Positions 51,443 to 58,396 of a stretch of DNA of 64,000 bases are shown here, in pieces. Numbering within the stretch: position 1 is the stretch's first letter; every line of letters begins with the position of its first letter. Source of the stretch: Limisalsivibrio acetivorans (GTDB lineage Bacteria > Chrysiogenota > Deferribacteres > Deferribacterales > Geovibrionaceae); the NCBI RefSeq assembly GCF_000421105.1, contig NZ_ATWF01000001.1:1088930-1152929 (forward strand), in the 5' to 3' direction. Under the pieces are notes generated by a model. That model made no database searches. It worked only from the letters and a program-made list of their open reading frames with translations, and was not told the DNA's origin. The translations under genes and the position numbers were made by a program.

Positions 51443-51734
51443 AAATATCGTGCCGCTGGAATGATGTAGCGAACGAGTAGAGTATACATAGCTCGTCGTA
51501 TGAGCATGCCTCAAGGGGAGGGTAAAGCTCACCTGACTCTCTCTGCCAGAACTCGCGAAGCCAGAGTTCTGAGCGGCCGATTTTGTCCAGGTGTGCCCTG
51601 ATATCATCTATGATTCGCTGGGCTTTACTACACCTTGATGTGTTAGCATAGATATTAATTGTGATATTCCCCTTGCTTGTGATGTTATTGTCATTGAATA
51701 TACGCACTATTGTATTGATGCTGTCAGCGTTCAT
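51441..51734 (-). CDS. Small prophage-end protein of unknown function
   Basis: A 97-residue protein with GGAGGG seven bases before its ATG. It has an N-terminal strand-rich part (INTIVRIFNDNNITSKGNITINIYAN) and a helical C-terminus with several Trp, Glu and Cys. No family recognised. It is transcribed away from the antirepressor region across an operator-like palindrome, the usual position for an early or lysogeny gene. Confidence 0.55.
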   Translation of the reverse strand: MNADSINTIVRIFNDNNITSKGNITINIYANTSRCSKAQRIIDDIRAHLDKIGRSELWLREFWQRESGELYPPLEACSYDELCILYSFATSFQRHDI

Positions 51735-51797
51735 TTGCGACCCTCCAGATATAGTTTACAAGCATCTAACTCCTTTATGTAAATACCTGAAAGAAGT

Positions 51798-51813
51798 CAG
51801 TATTGAAATACTG
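51798..51813. promoter_or_regulatory. Operator-like palindrome between divergent prophage genes
   Basis: CAGTATT-GA-AATACTG is a perfect inverted repeat, overlapped by a second one, AATAC-TGCT-GTATT (51807-51820). It lies 64 bp upstream of the leftward small gene and 70 bp before the rightward promoter, as expected for a phage repressor operator. Confidence 0.5.
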
Positions 51814-51823
51814 CTGTATTTGA

Positions 51824-51888
51824 GTAAAGGAGTTTCGGAAGTTTGCCGCCGATCTGGTGCTGAGCCGCCTCGTGAAGTATTCTTGACA
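51824..51888 (+). pseudogene. Remnant of a second antirepressor-like gene
   Basis: The reading KEFRKFAADLVLSRLVKYS then TGA matches residues KEFRKFAADLVLNKLES of the intact gene at 52144; 25 bases (AAGTTTGCCGCC onward) are identical at 51839 and 52450. An in-frame TGA lies just upstream and no start exists, so it is a 3' scrap. Its last codons hold the -35 of the leader RNA promoter. Confidence 0.75.
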
Positions 51889-51912
51889 TGAATAATTATT
51901 TCCGCATATACT
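51883..51912 (+). promoter_or_regulatory. Promoter of the leader RNA/antirepressor transcript
   Basis: TTGACA (51883-51888) and TATACT (51907-51912) with 18 bases between; expected start near 51919. Confidence 0.78.
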
Positions 51913-51918
51913 GAGGGT

Positions 51919-52092
51919 GACAAAAACCTTCACGTAGGCGGATGCCGTTTCCGTTCCTTACGGCAGCTCAAAACGACATTTGCCAAGTTACCCCTGATTA
52001 AAATCAGGGTTAAAGATGCTCCGGTGTCCCGTGTCCGTAAGGTTCGGGGTGGCTATTCCTACGTGAGGCCATTGTCAACACCGGGGCTTTTT
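51919..52092 (+). ncRNA. Probable C4-type antisense RNA upstream of the antirepressor
   Basis: The interval begins at a strong promoter and ends at a terminator (GCTCCGGTGT at 52018-52027 with ACACCGGGGC at 52078-52087, then TTTTT). A local hairpin TGCCGT/ACGGCA (51943-51965) has CCTTACGG on its 3' side, complementary to CCGTAAGG at 52035. TCACGTAGG (51930) and CCTACGTGA (52058) are complementary, and CCTACGTGA also complements the antirepressor ribosome-binding region TCACGTAGGAGG at 52126. In P1, P7 and P22 the C4 RNA blocks antirepressor synthesis in this way. Family membership was not tested. Confidence 0.62.
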
Positions 52093-52109
52093 CTGTCTGA
52101 CAAGCAGAT

Positions 52110-52140
52110 GAGCCTCCGGATTAAATCACGTAGGAGGCTC
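52110..52140 (+). promoter_or_regulatory. Hairpin hiding the antirepressor ribosome-binding site
   Basis: GAGCCTCC (from 52110) is complementary to GGAGGCTC (52133-52140), which contains the Shine-Dalgarno bases; the same bases can instead pair with CCTACGTGA at 52058. The two pairings exclude each other. Confidence 0.55.
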
Positions 52141-52143
52141 AAT

Positions 52144-52950
52144 ATGAGAGAATCCAGCCCTATCACCGTATCATACGGAAGTATCGACCTTAACGTTATC
52201 AAAGATCAGCAGCATACGTACCTGATGCCAACTAAAGAAGTGGCTAAAGGTTATGGGGTAGCCCCTAGCAATATTCGAAACCAAAAGATCCGCCACAAAG
52301 ATGAATTAACTGAAGGTATCCATTTTATATCTTGCGCAACAAAATCAAACGCAGGAAAGATACCTTCAAGAAAGTTCACCTACTGGACAAAACTCGGCGT
52401 AATCTATCTCGGCTTTTTCATCAAGTCTGAACGTGCGAAAGAGTTCCGCAAGTTTGCCGCCGATCTGGTGCTGAACAAGCTGGAATCGAAGAATAAAGAT
52501 GAATTTGTTATTAGGCGGGGGCAGAGTGCTGTGGATGCTTTTCTGGAGAGCTGCCATCCCGGCATGAGGGAATACATGGAGCCCATCCTGAGACGAGATG
52601 ATGCCCCCATTTCCGAAGAGATGCGAGGTCCTCTGCCCGATGCGCCGAAACCCGACTACAGCAAGTATCTCGGACAGTCCCCCGAAAGGCTGCGCAAGCT
52701 CCATTACTTCATCGACCAGTGCACATCTCCCCACCTGAGAGACAAAATAATTAACAAAATATACTCGGACATCGCTGACGCATACGGACGGAAGGAGGGC
52801 GAAGAGATTCTTACCCTTGCAGAGGCGGCGGAGGCCACAGGGAAGAGCATGGCGGAGCTCCTCAGGGAGGTTTCCTTCGGCAGGCTAAAACCAATGGTGA
52901 CAACAGACGACGGGCTCATCCTGCTGTTTAAGAGTGACCTCTTAGGCTGA
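52144..52950 (+). CDS. Phage antirepressor-like DNA-binding protein (ORF6N/Bro-N type)
   Basis: A 268-residue protein. The N-terminal part (about 20-115) fits the Bro-N/ORF6N/Rha-type antirepressor fold: YLMPTKEVAKGYGVAPSNIRNQKIRHKDELTEGIHFI, then TYWTKLGVIYLGFFIKSERAKEFRKFA. The C-terminal part ends in a helix-turn-helix-like segment (LTLAEAAEATGKSMAELLREVSFGRLKPM). The ATG at 52144 has AGGAGG six bases upstream, within the switchable hairpin. Antirepressors inactivate the prophage repressor; the leader RNA upstream would control its translation. Confidence 0.72.
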   Translation: MRESSPITVSYGSIDLNVIKDQQHTYLMPTKEVAKGYGVAPSNIRNQKIRHKDELTEGIHFISCATKSNAGKIPSRKFTYWTKLGVIYLGFFIKSERAKEFRKFAADLVLNKLESKNKDEFVIRRGQSAVDAFLESCHPGMREYMEPILRRDDAPISEEMRGPLPDAPKPDYSKYLGQSPERLRKLHYFIDQCTSPHLRDKIINKIYSDIADAYGRKEGEEILTLAEAAEATGKSMAELLREVSFGRLKPMVTTDDGLILLFKSDLLG

Positions 52951-52961
52951 AGTATAGAGAT

Positions 52962-52990
52962 AGAAGGCTCCTTATAAGGGAGCCTTCTTT
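52962..52990 (+). terminator. Terminator after the antirepressor gene
   Basis: AGAAGGCTCC pairs with GGAGCCTTCT, followed by TTT. Confidence 0.85.
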
Positions 52991-53005
52991 GTCTCCGGAT
53001 ACCTG

Positions 53006-53032
53006 TTGACATATAACCTGTATGGTTATAGT
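53006..53032 (+). promoter_or_regulatory. higBA promoter with embedded operator
   Basis: TTGACA (53006) is followed by TATAGT (53027, 15-base spacer) or TAGTTT (17-base spacer). The palindrome TATAACC-TGTAT-GGTTATA (53012-53030) fills the space between them, the expected place for autoregulation by the HigA-HigB complex. The toxin ATG begins seven bases after TATAGT. Confidence 0.7.
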
Positions 53033-53039
53033 TTTACTT

Positions 53040-53321
53040 ATGATAGTCAATTTTGCCGATAAAGAAACAAGGAAGCTCTATGTTGACGGTTACAGCAAGA
53101 AGTTTCCTCAGGAGATTATACGAAAGGCACTGCTCCTGCTTGACCTTTTAGATGAGACATCTGTGGTGGAAGACCTTGGCGCCCTGGGAGGGCGAAGGCT
53201 TCATAAGCTGTCGGGGGAGCTTCAGGGTTTCTGGAGCATAAGTATAAATAAAAAGTGGCGGATTATATTCCGCTTTGAGGACGAGAACGCCCTGGATGTA
53301 AGGATAATTGACTATCATTAG
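53040..53321 (+). CDS. higB: HigB-type toxin (RelE superfamily)
   Basis: A 93-residue mRNA interferase-like toxin. The fold is recognised from IIRKALLLLDLLDETSVVEDLGALGGRRLHKLSGELQGFWSISINKKWRIIFRFE, with the basic residues (R, H, K and the RIIFRF Arg) used for ribosome-dependent mRNA cleavage in the family. There is no Shine-Dalgarno; the ATG lies seven bases after the -10, so it may be read as a leaderless message. An upstream extension of six codons is rejected. Nine bases before higA. Confidence 0.85.
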   Translation: MIVNFADKETRKLYVDGYSKKFPQEIIRKALLLLDLLDETSVVEDLGALGGRRLHKLSGELQGFWSISINKKWRIIFRFEDENALDVRIIDYH

Positions 53322-53330
53322 GAGGCTGAT

Positions 53331-53630
53331 ATGGAGCGTATAAAAGTGAATAGAACCAAAAGCCACCCCGGCGAAATCTTGAAAGAGCTGTATATAGATG
53401 AAACAGAAGGGCTGTCGCAGAAAAAACTTGCAGAATCCATAGGCGTTTCATTCCGCACTGTTAACCAGATATGCAACATGCGCAGAGGGATAACCCCCGA
53501 AGTGGCTGTAAGGCTTGCAAAGTATTTCAGTACAAGCCCTGAGCTATGGCTTAACCTCCAGATGTCTTATGATCTTCAGAAGGCGCAACGCTCAGTCGAC
53601 ACAAGTCATATAAAGCCGGCAGCGGTTTAG
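53331..53630 (+). CDS. higA: HigA-type antitoxin (XRE family)
   Basis: A 99-residue antitoxin with the HigA start SHPGEILKELYIDETEGLSQKKLAESIGVSFRTVNQICNMRRGITPEVAVRLAKYF, an XRE helix-turn-helix. AGGAGG lies seven bases before the ATG. It neutralises HigB and, with it, should bind the palindrome in the promoter. Toxin-first order is typical of higBA. Confidence 0.9.
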   Translation: MERIKVNRTKSHPGEILKELYIDETEGLSQKKLAESIGVSFRTVNQICNMRRGITPEVAVRLAKYFSTSPELWLNLQMSYDLQKAQRSVDTSHIKPAAV

Positions 53631-53655
53631 CCTTCCCTGATGGATACCTATCTTG

Positions 53656-53910
53656 CTAATTAAGCCGCTGTTCTCTCCGCAACCGTTCTCTGTACTCCGG
53701 CGGGAAGTGTGCACGCATGCGCTCGCCAAGATACGATGCTTTGCAGTGCTCATCCTGCCAGAAGAACAGACCGTCTATGAAAAGGCGGAGGAGGCCCCAG
53801 CCGGGGCGGCGGCGGAGACGCCAGGAGCGGGCAGAGATTGTTTCGTCTGCGAAGCCGCCGGGGATGAGCGTGTTGATGAACTGATCGAGAGCGATGAGCG
53901 TCTGCTTCAT
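53656..53910 (-). CDS. Conserved phage lysis-region protein
   Basis: An 84-residue protein starting MKQTLIALDQFINTLIPGGFADETISARSW, with FIDGLFFWQDEHCKASYLGERMRAHFPPEYR. I recognise the pattern LDQxxNTL-GG-DET-SARxW ... DALFFWQ-HC-xSY as a widespread small phage protein found beside lysis genes, of unknown biochemical role. The ATG at 53910 has GAGGCG upstream. It is the last gene of the minus-strand late operon and converges on higA. Confidence 0.7.
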   Translation of the reverse strand: MKQTLIALDQFINTLIPGGFADETISARSWRLRRRPGWGLLRLFIDGLFFWQDEHCKASYLGERMRAHFPPEYRERLRREQRLN

Positions 53911-53912
53911 CG

Positions 53913-54080
53913 CTAACGCCTCGCGCTGTGCACGATGAGAGCGCCAAAGGGCCAGCCGGCGACTGCCGGCATAAGAACCCACCCCCAACAGAGCGGCAGC
54001 GTGCCGGCAAGTTTAAAGCCGGCAAATACTGCGCTCAGGAGCACTGACAACATAAAAGCGAAGACGATAAGAACCCGCAT
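53913..54080 (-). CDS. Small phage membrane protein A
   Basis: A 55-residue protein read directly (MRVLIVFAFMLSVLLSAVFAGFKLAG, WGWVLMPAVAGWPFG) with two hydrophobic segments. GGAGGC lies seven bases before its ATG. The GWxWVLMP core is shared with the next gene, so the two are paralogues. A holin-like or spanin-related role is possible by position only. Confidence 0.65.
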   Translation of the reverse strand: MRVLIVFAFMLSVLLSAVFAGFKLAGTLPLCWGWVLMPAVAGWPFGALIVHSARR

Positions 54081-54082
54081 AG

Positions 54083-54280
54083 TTACCGCCTCCTTCCGAC
54101 CAAGACAGCGACGCCGAAGTACAGCACGAGCAGAAAGAATGCCGATAAAAAGGGCATAAGAACCCAGGCCCAGCCGGCGGCGATAACACCGGTTGTTTTG
54201 AGCACAGCCAGGGCGACAGAAACAAGAAGCGCAGCACCGGCGATAAAGATAAGAACAGGTATCATTACATTGACATTCAT
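54083..54280 (-). CDS. Small phage membrane protein B
   Basis: A 65-residue protein with two strong transmembrane helices (VMIPVLIFIAGAALLVSVALAVL and WVLMPFLSAFFLLVLYFGVAVL) and a basic C-terminus (GRRR), similar in layout to small holins. It lies two bases before the paralogous gene at 53913-54080. Confidence 0.65.
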   Translation of the reverse strand: MNVNVMIPVLIFIAGAALLVSVALAVLKTTGVIAAGWAWVLMPFLSAFFLLVLYFGVAVLVGRRR

Positions 54281-54344
54281 TATTATATTACTCCTTTTTT
54301 GAGCCGCTCAGAACCTCTCAGCGAAGAGCTGAGCGGGCGTGATA

Positions 54345-54848
54345 TTAGACTACTACGTATACAGAGAAGCCTTCAAACGAGAGCTGTTGAGACGCCGGAA
54401 GCCGCTCGTTTATCCCTGCTTCTGTAATTTCGTAGTGCCCTGATGAGTCGAAAGGTATCGTCACTTGTCCCGTCCCGGCAGAAATACTGACAAGCGCAAA
54501 CATCTCCCTGCCGTCTTTAGTCCGCACCGGCATCCGAAAAGTGCCGGAGAAGTTTGTGTAGAGAGCCCCGGACAGCTGTATTTCGACACCTGCAGTGACA
54601 GAATGCCCCTGTAAAATAGTGATTTCTCCCTCTTCCACCTGAGCGCTTGAATCATCAGAACTGACAGAAGTTACAACAAGCGCCGGCCTGGGCTGAGGCG
54701 TACGAGCCGCAATCCAGTCCTCAGCGAAGGATTGGGCAGATGCCGCATCTGCGAAAAAATCACCGGTCCCAGGGTCCTTAGGTATAACCGCTTCAACTGC
54801 GCCTGATATGTGTATCTGATTTTGAGCATCAATTGTATATGTGTACAT
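54345..54848 (-). CDS. Phage protein of unknown function downstream of the kelch gene
   Basis: A 167-residue protein with an N-terminal IDAQNQIHISGAVEAVIPKD part and a C-terminal beta-rich half (VEIQLSGALYTNFSGTFRMPVRTKDGREMFALVSI). Its ATG overlaps the kelch stop in TAATG, so it is made together with it and may be a tail-fibre accessory or chaperone. No family recognised. Confidence 0.6.
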   Translation of the reverse strand: MYTYTIDAQNQIHISGAVEAVIPKDPGTGDFFADAASAQSFAEDWIAARTPQPRPALVVTSVSSDDSSAQVEEGEITILQGHSVTAGVEIQLSGALYTNFSGTFRMPVRTKDGREMFALVSISAGTGQVTIPFDSSGHYEITEAGINERLPASQQLSFEGFSVYVVV

Positions 54849-55813
54849 TATGCGACCTCCATTACTAATATATTTCGCTCAGAATCGTGTTCGTAGAATG
54901 AGCCTGAGCTGTCTGTCATATATATACGATCAGCGATAACTGCAGCTGCATGCTCTGTGCCGGCGCTCACTAGACTTGAGGCCTTTATCCATCGATCTCC
55001 AGCCGGGTCATACTCATAGACATCAGATGTGCTTACACCGCCGATCGCAATTAATTTACCGGATACGGCAACAAGCGCATGCTGGTATTTTGCTCCCGGC
55101 ATCGCAGATACTGTTTCATAAGTGTCCGATGTGGGGGCATATCTCCAGACGTAAGCATATAAGCTCGAATTACTCGACCCTTCGCCTCCGACGATATATA
55201 TATCGTCTCCGATTGAGACGGCGGCAGAATAACGTATATCACTACTAATCGGGAGCGGAGCGATAGCTGACGATGTGTCAGTAGTCGGGTCGTAGACAGT
55301 ATTGTTAATATCCTCTGCATCAAGATGATAGTGTCCGAACAGATATAGTCTGCCGTCACTACCAGCTGCCATAGTATGCTCCATACGCATTTTGTCGAGA
55401 GCTGTAGAGTTGATAGTCCAGGTGTCTGTCGATGTATCATAGATACGCATTGCATTTCTGTCATCGAAGCCGCCTGAGACGTATATCTTATCACCAAGGG
55501 CACAGGCAGCACAGCCATCGCTGGGAGATGGCATGCTTGCTCTAATTGCCCAAACCCCAGTTTGTGGGTCGTATTCTTCAAGATCGCCGGTCGCCTGCCT
55601 GATGTGATAATACTTATCATTGACAGATGCGGCGAGGGGGTGAGGTGCAGTCGTCGGCACAGAGCCGTTCTTCTGCCATGCGTAATTGTGCAGATTTCCT
55701 GCTGAGAGACCAAGAGTAGATAGATCAAAAAGTATATGCTTTACCGGGTCGTAATCTTTTTTCTTGATATATCTGAAAGTTCCGCCGCCGGCGGGTGCTT
55801 TTATTATACTCAT
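54848..55813 (-). CDS. Kelch-repeat phage tail-associated protein
   Basis: A 321-residue protein: a short N-terminal part (SIIKAPAGGGTFRYIKKKDYDPVKH), then six kelch-type units over residues about 45-315, with repeats such as GDKIYVSGGFDDR, DGRLYLFGHY, GDDIYIVGGEGSS and SGKLIAIGGVSTS, each followed by Y-D-P/Y-D-T. That number gives a complete six-bladed beta-propeller. No signal peptide. It sits where tail fibres normally lie, so it is probably a tail-tip or receptor-binding protein. ATG with GGAG upstream, overlapping the previous stop by one base. Confidence 0.75.
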   Translation of the reverse strand: MSIIKAPAGGGTFRYIKKKDYDPVKHILFDLSTLGLSAGNLHNYAWQKNGSVPTTAPHPLAASVNDKYYHIRQATGDLEEYDPQTGVWAIRASMPSPSDGCAACALGDKIYVSGGFDDRNAMRIYDTSTDTWTINSTALDKMRMEHTMAAGSDGRLYLFGHYHLDAEDINNTVYDPTTDTSSAIAPLPISSDIRYSAAVSIGDDIYIVGGEGSSNSSLYAYVWRYAPTSDTYETVSAMPGAKYQHALVAVSGKLIAIGGVSTSDVYEYDPAGDRWIKASSLVSAGTEHAAAVIADRIYMTDSSGSFYEHDSERNILVMEVA

Positions 55814-56121
55814 TATGACATCTCCAGGCCGCACAAGGTGACAGATATAGTATCTGTACTAGCATGCACGACAACGCTGTCCCCCGAGCCGAGACATACT
55901 CTTGAAATGCCGTTTAACTCAGATGCCGGCTCACTGTAAGCTATCCAGTGCTTATCGCTCAATAACTCACCCGACGGTACAAGCGCAATAGATACAGTCC
56001 CGCCTCCGTCGGTCGTTATTACAAAGATATCACCCTGCGCTTTATTTCCAGCCGGTACCGTATAAAGCGTTGTGTCAGTATCCGCCGCCGGACGGACTTG
56101 TCCTAATATTTTTTCCATCAT
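55813..56121 (-). CDS. Phage tail-fibre region beta-rich protein
   Basis: A 102-residue protein with repeated beta strands (TLYTVPAGNKAQGDIFVITTDGGGTVSIALVPSG) resembling a trimeric or carbohydrate-binding module of tail fibres. Two ATG codons in tandem follow GGAGGTAG, and its start overlaps the fibre gene in ATGA. I cannot name the family. Confidence 0.6.
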   Translation of the reverse strand: MMEKILGQVRPAADTDTTLYTVPAGNKAQGDIFVITTDGGGTVSIALVPSGELLSDKHWIAYSEPASELNGISRVCLGSGDSVVVHASTDTISVTLCGLEMS

Positions 56122-56618
56122 CTACCTCCTGCGTAAAATATACGGCTTATCAGTTCATTATCTCTGTTATCAACATACTCGACAGTCGCAAAGATCGCAG
56201 ACGGGTCGATATTGAGCGTGATATTCGATGTATTGCTAACTTCGATTATCATCTTTATGTGCAGGTCTTTACCGCTGTTTTCATCAAGCGTCGGCTTGTA
56301 AGTTTCGGGGTACTTGCCGACGGCGAGCATATCCCCGGCATCATCAAATATGGCCGCCTCCCGGACGGTAAAGCCGCCCGTCCCGGCGGGGACTACAAGC
56401 TCTGCGATAAGCCAGGACGGGTTCTCAGCATCGACTGTGAGCAACGCTGTGCCTCTGTGTACTTCATTGACAAGAGCTGTCTGCGTCTCTGCAGGCTCGT
56501 AGTAGCTTCCGCCCCCATCGCCGAGGGCGAGCTCTGTGATGACGACTGAGCCCCCGGTGGCGTGGGCGTTTGTTATCTTAGCCCGGCCGACATCTGTTAA
56601 AATCGTGTAGTATGACAT
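56118..56618 (-). CDS. Phage tail-collar fibre N-terminal protein (gpH-like)
   Basis: A 166-residue protein matching the baseplate-attachment part of P2-like fibres (PF12571): YYTILTDVGRAKITNAHATGGSVVITELALGDGGGSYYEP, ALVNEVHRG, WLIAELVVPAGTGGFTVREAAIFDDAGDMLAVGKYPETYKP. The rest of a normal fibre is missing from this gene; the following small gene and the kelch gene may supply the distal parts. Confidence 0.85.
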   Translation of the reverse strand: MSYYTILTDVGRAKITNAHATGGSVVITELALGDGGGSYYEPAETQTALVNEVHRGTALLTVDAENPSWLIAELVVPAGTGGFTVREAAIFDDAGDMLAVGKYPETYKPTLDENSGKDLHIKMIIEVSNTSNITLNIDPSAIFATVEYVDNRDNELISRIFYAGGR

Positions 56619-56619
56619 A

Positions 56620-57285
56620 TTATCCTCCCGGCGGGTAAACCGCTGTTGTTTCTGTGCTTATAAATTCTGCGCCAAAATAAAGCGGGCTCTGAACGCTTTT
56701 GCCGGCAGCGATCCATGGCCAGACTGTTACAGCCTCCCCGCCGATGAGCGCACTACCGAAGAATGCAGATGAGCGGGATGTGACGTAGACAAGCACTGTG
56801 TACCAACTGCGGACGTTCTTAAGCGCCGTGATGAGCTCATCGAGCTTTGCGTCCAGCTCCTCGGTGTACGGCCTGTCGCTGACGTCTATATGCACTCTGA
56901 ATGTGTACGGCTCTCCGTCGTAATCGAACCATTCTTCTATCCGCCCCTCGAGACCGAGGATCTCGAGGACACGCCGGACAGCGTATGGTGTCCCCTTGTG
57001 TCGGTGCAGCTCGATTGCTTCTTTGATGAGCCTGCGCTTCGGCTCGACATCGAGGGCGAGGGACCAGCCTTCGGGGCCGGACAGATTAAACTGCCACGCA
57101 AGATAGTCGAGGACCTCTTCTGATAGACTGTCAATTGCCGGATAGATGCTGACAGCAGAGATATCCGCCCCCGTCTGTTTCAAGAGCCGCTCAACGGCAG
57201 AGGCGGCGGCGCTTACTCTTCCGTCACGGCGAATAGAGCCGGGGAGAAGGGAGAGGAGGCTCACTTCAGTGTGTCGTTTACTCAT
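56620..57285 (-). CDS. Phage tail protein I (P2 gpI-like)
   Basis: A 221-residue gpI-family baseplate protein (LLPGSIRRDGRVSAAASAVERLLKQ, LDYLAWQFNLSGPEGWSLALDVEPKRRLIKEAIELHRHKGTPYAVRRVLE). It joins the baseplate wedge with gpJ. The ATG at 57285 lies within the end of gpJ (8-base overlap); an upstream TTG is less likely. Confidence 0.88.
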   Translation of the reverse strand: MSKRHTEVSLLSLLPGSIRRDGRVSAAASAVERLLKQTGADISAVSIYPAIDSLSEEVLDYLAWQFNLSGPEGWSLALDVEPKRRLIKEAIELHRHKGTPYAVRRVLEILGLEGRIEEWFDYDGEPYTFRVHIDVSDRPYTEELDAKLDELITALKNVRSWYTVLVYVTSRSSAFFGSALIGGEAVTVWPWIAAGKSVQSPLYFGAEFISTETTAVYPPGG

Positions 57286-58396
57286 CTTCGTAGCCCCCAA
57301 AAGCTACCGTACGTGTGCCGAGCTGGGCTACCTGCTCAGCTGTGAGAATCGCAAATACAGGCGATGTTACCTCGACACGCTTAACGCCGGCGGAATAGAG
57401 CCGGTATATCAGTTCAGTGGGGTTGATATCTCGTCCGAGCTTCTCTGATTGATTCTCAACGTATTTGTCTACCGCTTTTTCAACGGCGGCTGTGATGCTT
57501 TCTGTGAGCCCTGCTTTTGAGGTCTCTATATAGTATGTGACATCGATATCGTAGTTCACGGCTGTCGGCGTAAGCACAGATACACTGTCTGTCAGGGGGC
57601 GGGCTTTCTCGCCGGAGAGGAGGTCCTCAACGGCGGAGATAACAGCCGCATCGGGCAGTTCGCCGCCGGCTTTTAGGGGATAAACGTTGATCACCCCGGG
57701 GGAAGGGGATGTGACAGAAACATCAACAATATCGGGGTGTGCAGATTTTGCATAATATACGTATGCGCCGGTAGGGCCGGCGTTGCTGAACTGCTCGGGG
57801 GCGATGCGTATTCTGTCACGCAGATGCTCATCTGTCTCTGCGTCCGCTCCGCCCAGGCTAGTTGTCGTGTTCACTGCCGAGGCAACGTATGCCACGGGAT
57901 CGACAAGCAGAGCTATCTGTCCGGCTGAGAAGCCGTTATACGCACTGCCGGGCATCTGACAGCGGCAGCGGAGTGTGACAGTACTCTCACCTGCTGCTAT
58001 CTCCCCGGACTCGATTGTCTCGTAGAATATTTGATTGTCCGGCGATACTCTCGTGCCCTGGGGGATAGTGACAGCGCCGGCGTAATTCGGGCTCTTGCTG
58101 AACTCTACATCGACCTCTGCGAAGGCCTCAGGAAGGCGGGAGACGCCGAGAAATGCGCCCAGGTGCTCAAGATTATCACCCCCCGCATACGCAAGAAGAT
58201 TCTGCTTCGCTGTGGCGTCTATCAGATATCTCTGCTGAGTAATGACGTATGCCAGTCCCTCGAGAAAGAGGCGGACGGGGTCGCCGGGGTACAGCGTAGA
58301 CTCTGCGAGCTGCTCAAATGTGCTGATTATCTCTTTCTCTATCTCCCCGGGATTAGTCTCGCAGAATGTTATATCTGTCAGGTCCTTAATATTCAT
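57278..58396 (-). CDS. Baseplate protein J (P2 gpJ-like)
   Basis: A 372-residue baseplate wedge protein. It has the gpJ features AKQNLLAYAGGDNLEHLGAFLGVSRLP, TIPQGTRVSPDN and GGADAETDEHLRDRIRIAPEQFSNAGPTGAYVYYAKSA. It overlaps gpW and gpI, as in P2-like operons. Confidence 0.92.
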   Translation of the reverse strand: MNIKDLTDITFCETNPGEIEKEIISTFEQLAESTLYPGDPVRLFLEGLAYVITQQRYLIDATAKQNLLAYAGGDNLEHLGAFLGVSRLPEAFAEVDVEFSKSPNYAGAVTIPQGTRVSPDNQIFYETIESGEIAAGESTVTLRCRCQMPGSAYNGFSAGQIALLVDPVAYVASAVNTTTSLGGADAETDEHLRDRIRIAPEQFSNAGPTGAYVYYAKSAHPDIVDVSVTSPSPGVINVYPLKAGGELPDAAVISAVEDLLSGEKARPLTDSVSVLTPTAVNYDIDVTYYIETSKAGLTESITAAVEKAVDKYVENQSEKLGRDINPTELIYRLYSAGVKRVEVTSPVFAILTAEQVAQLGTRTVAFGGYEDE

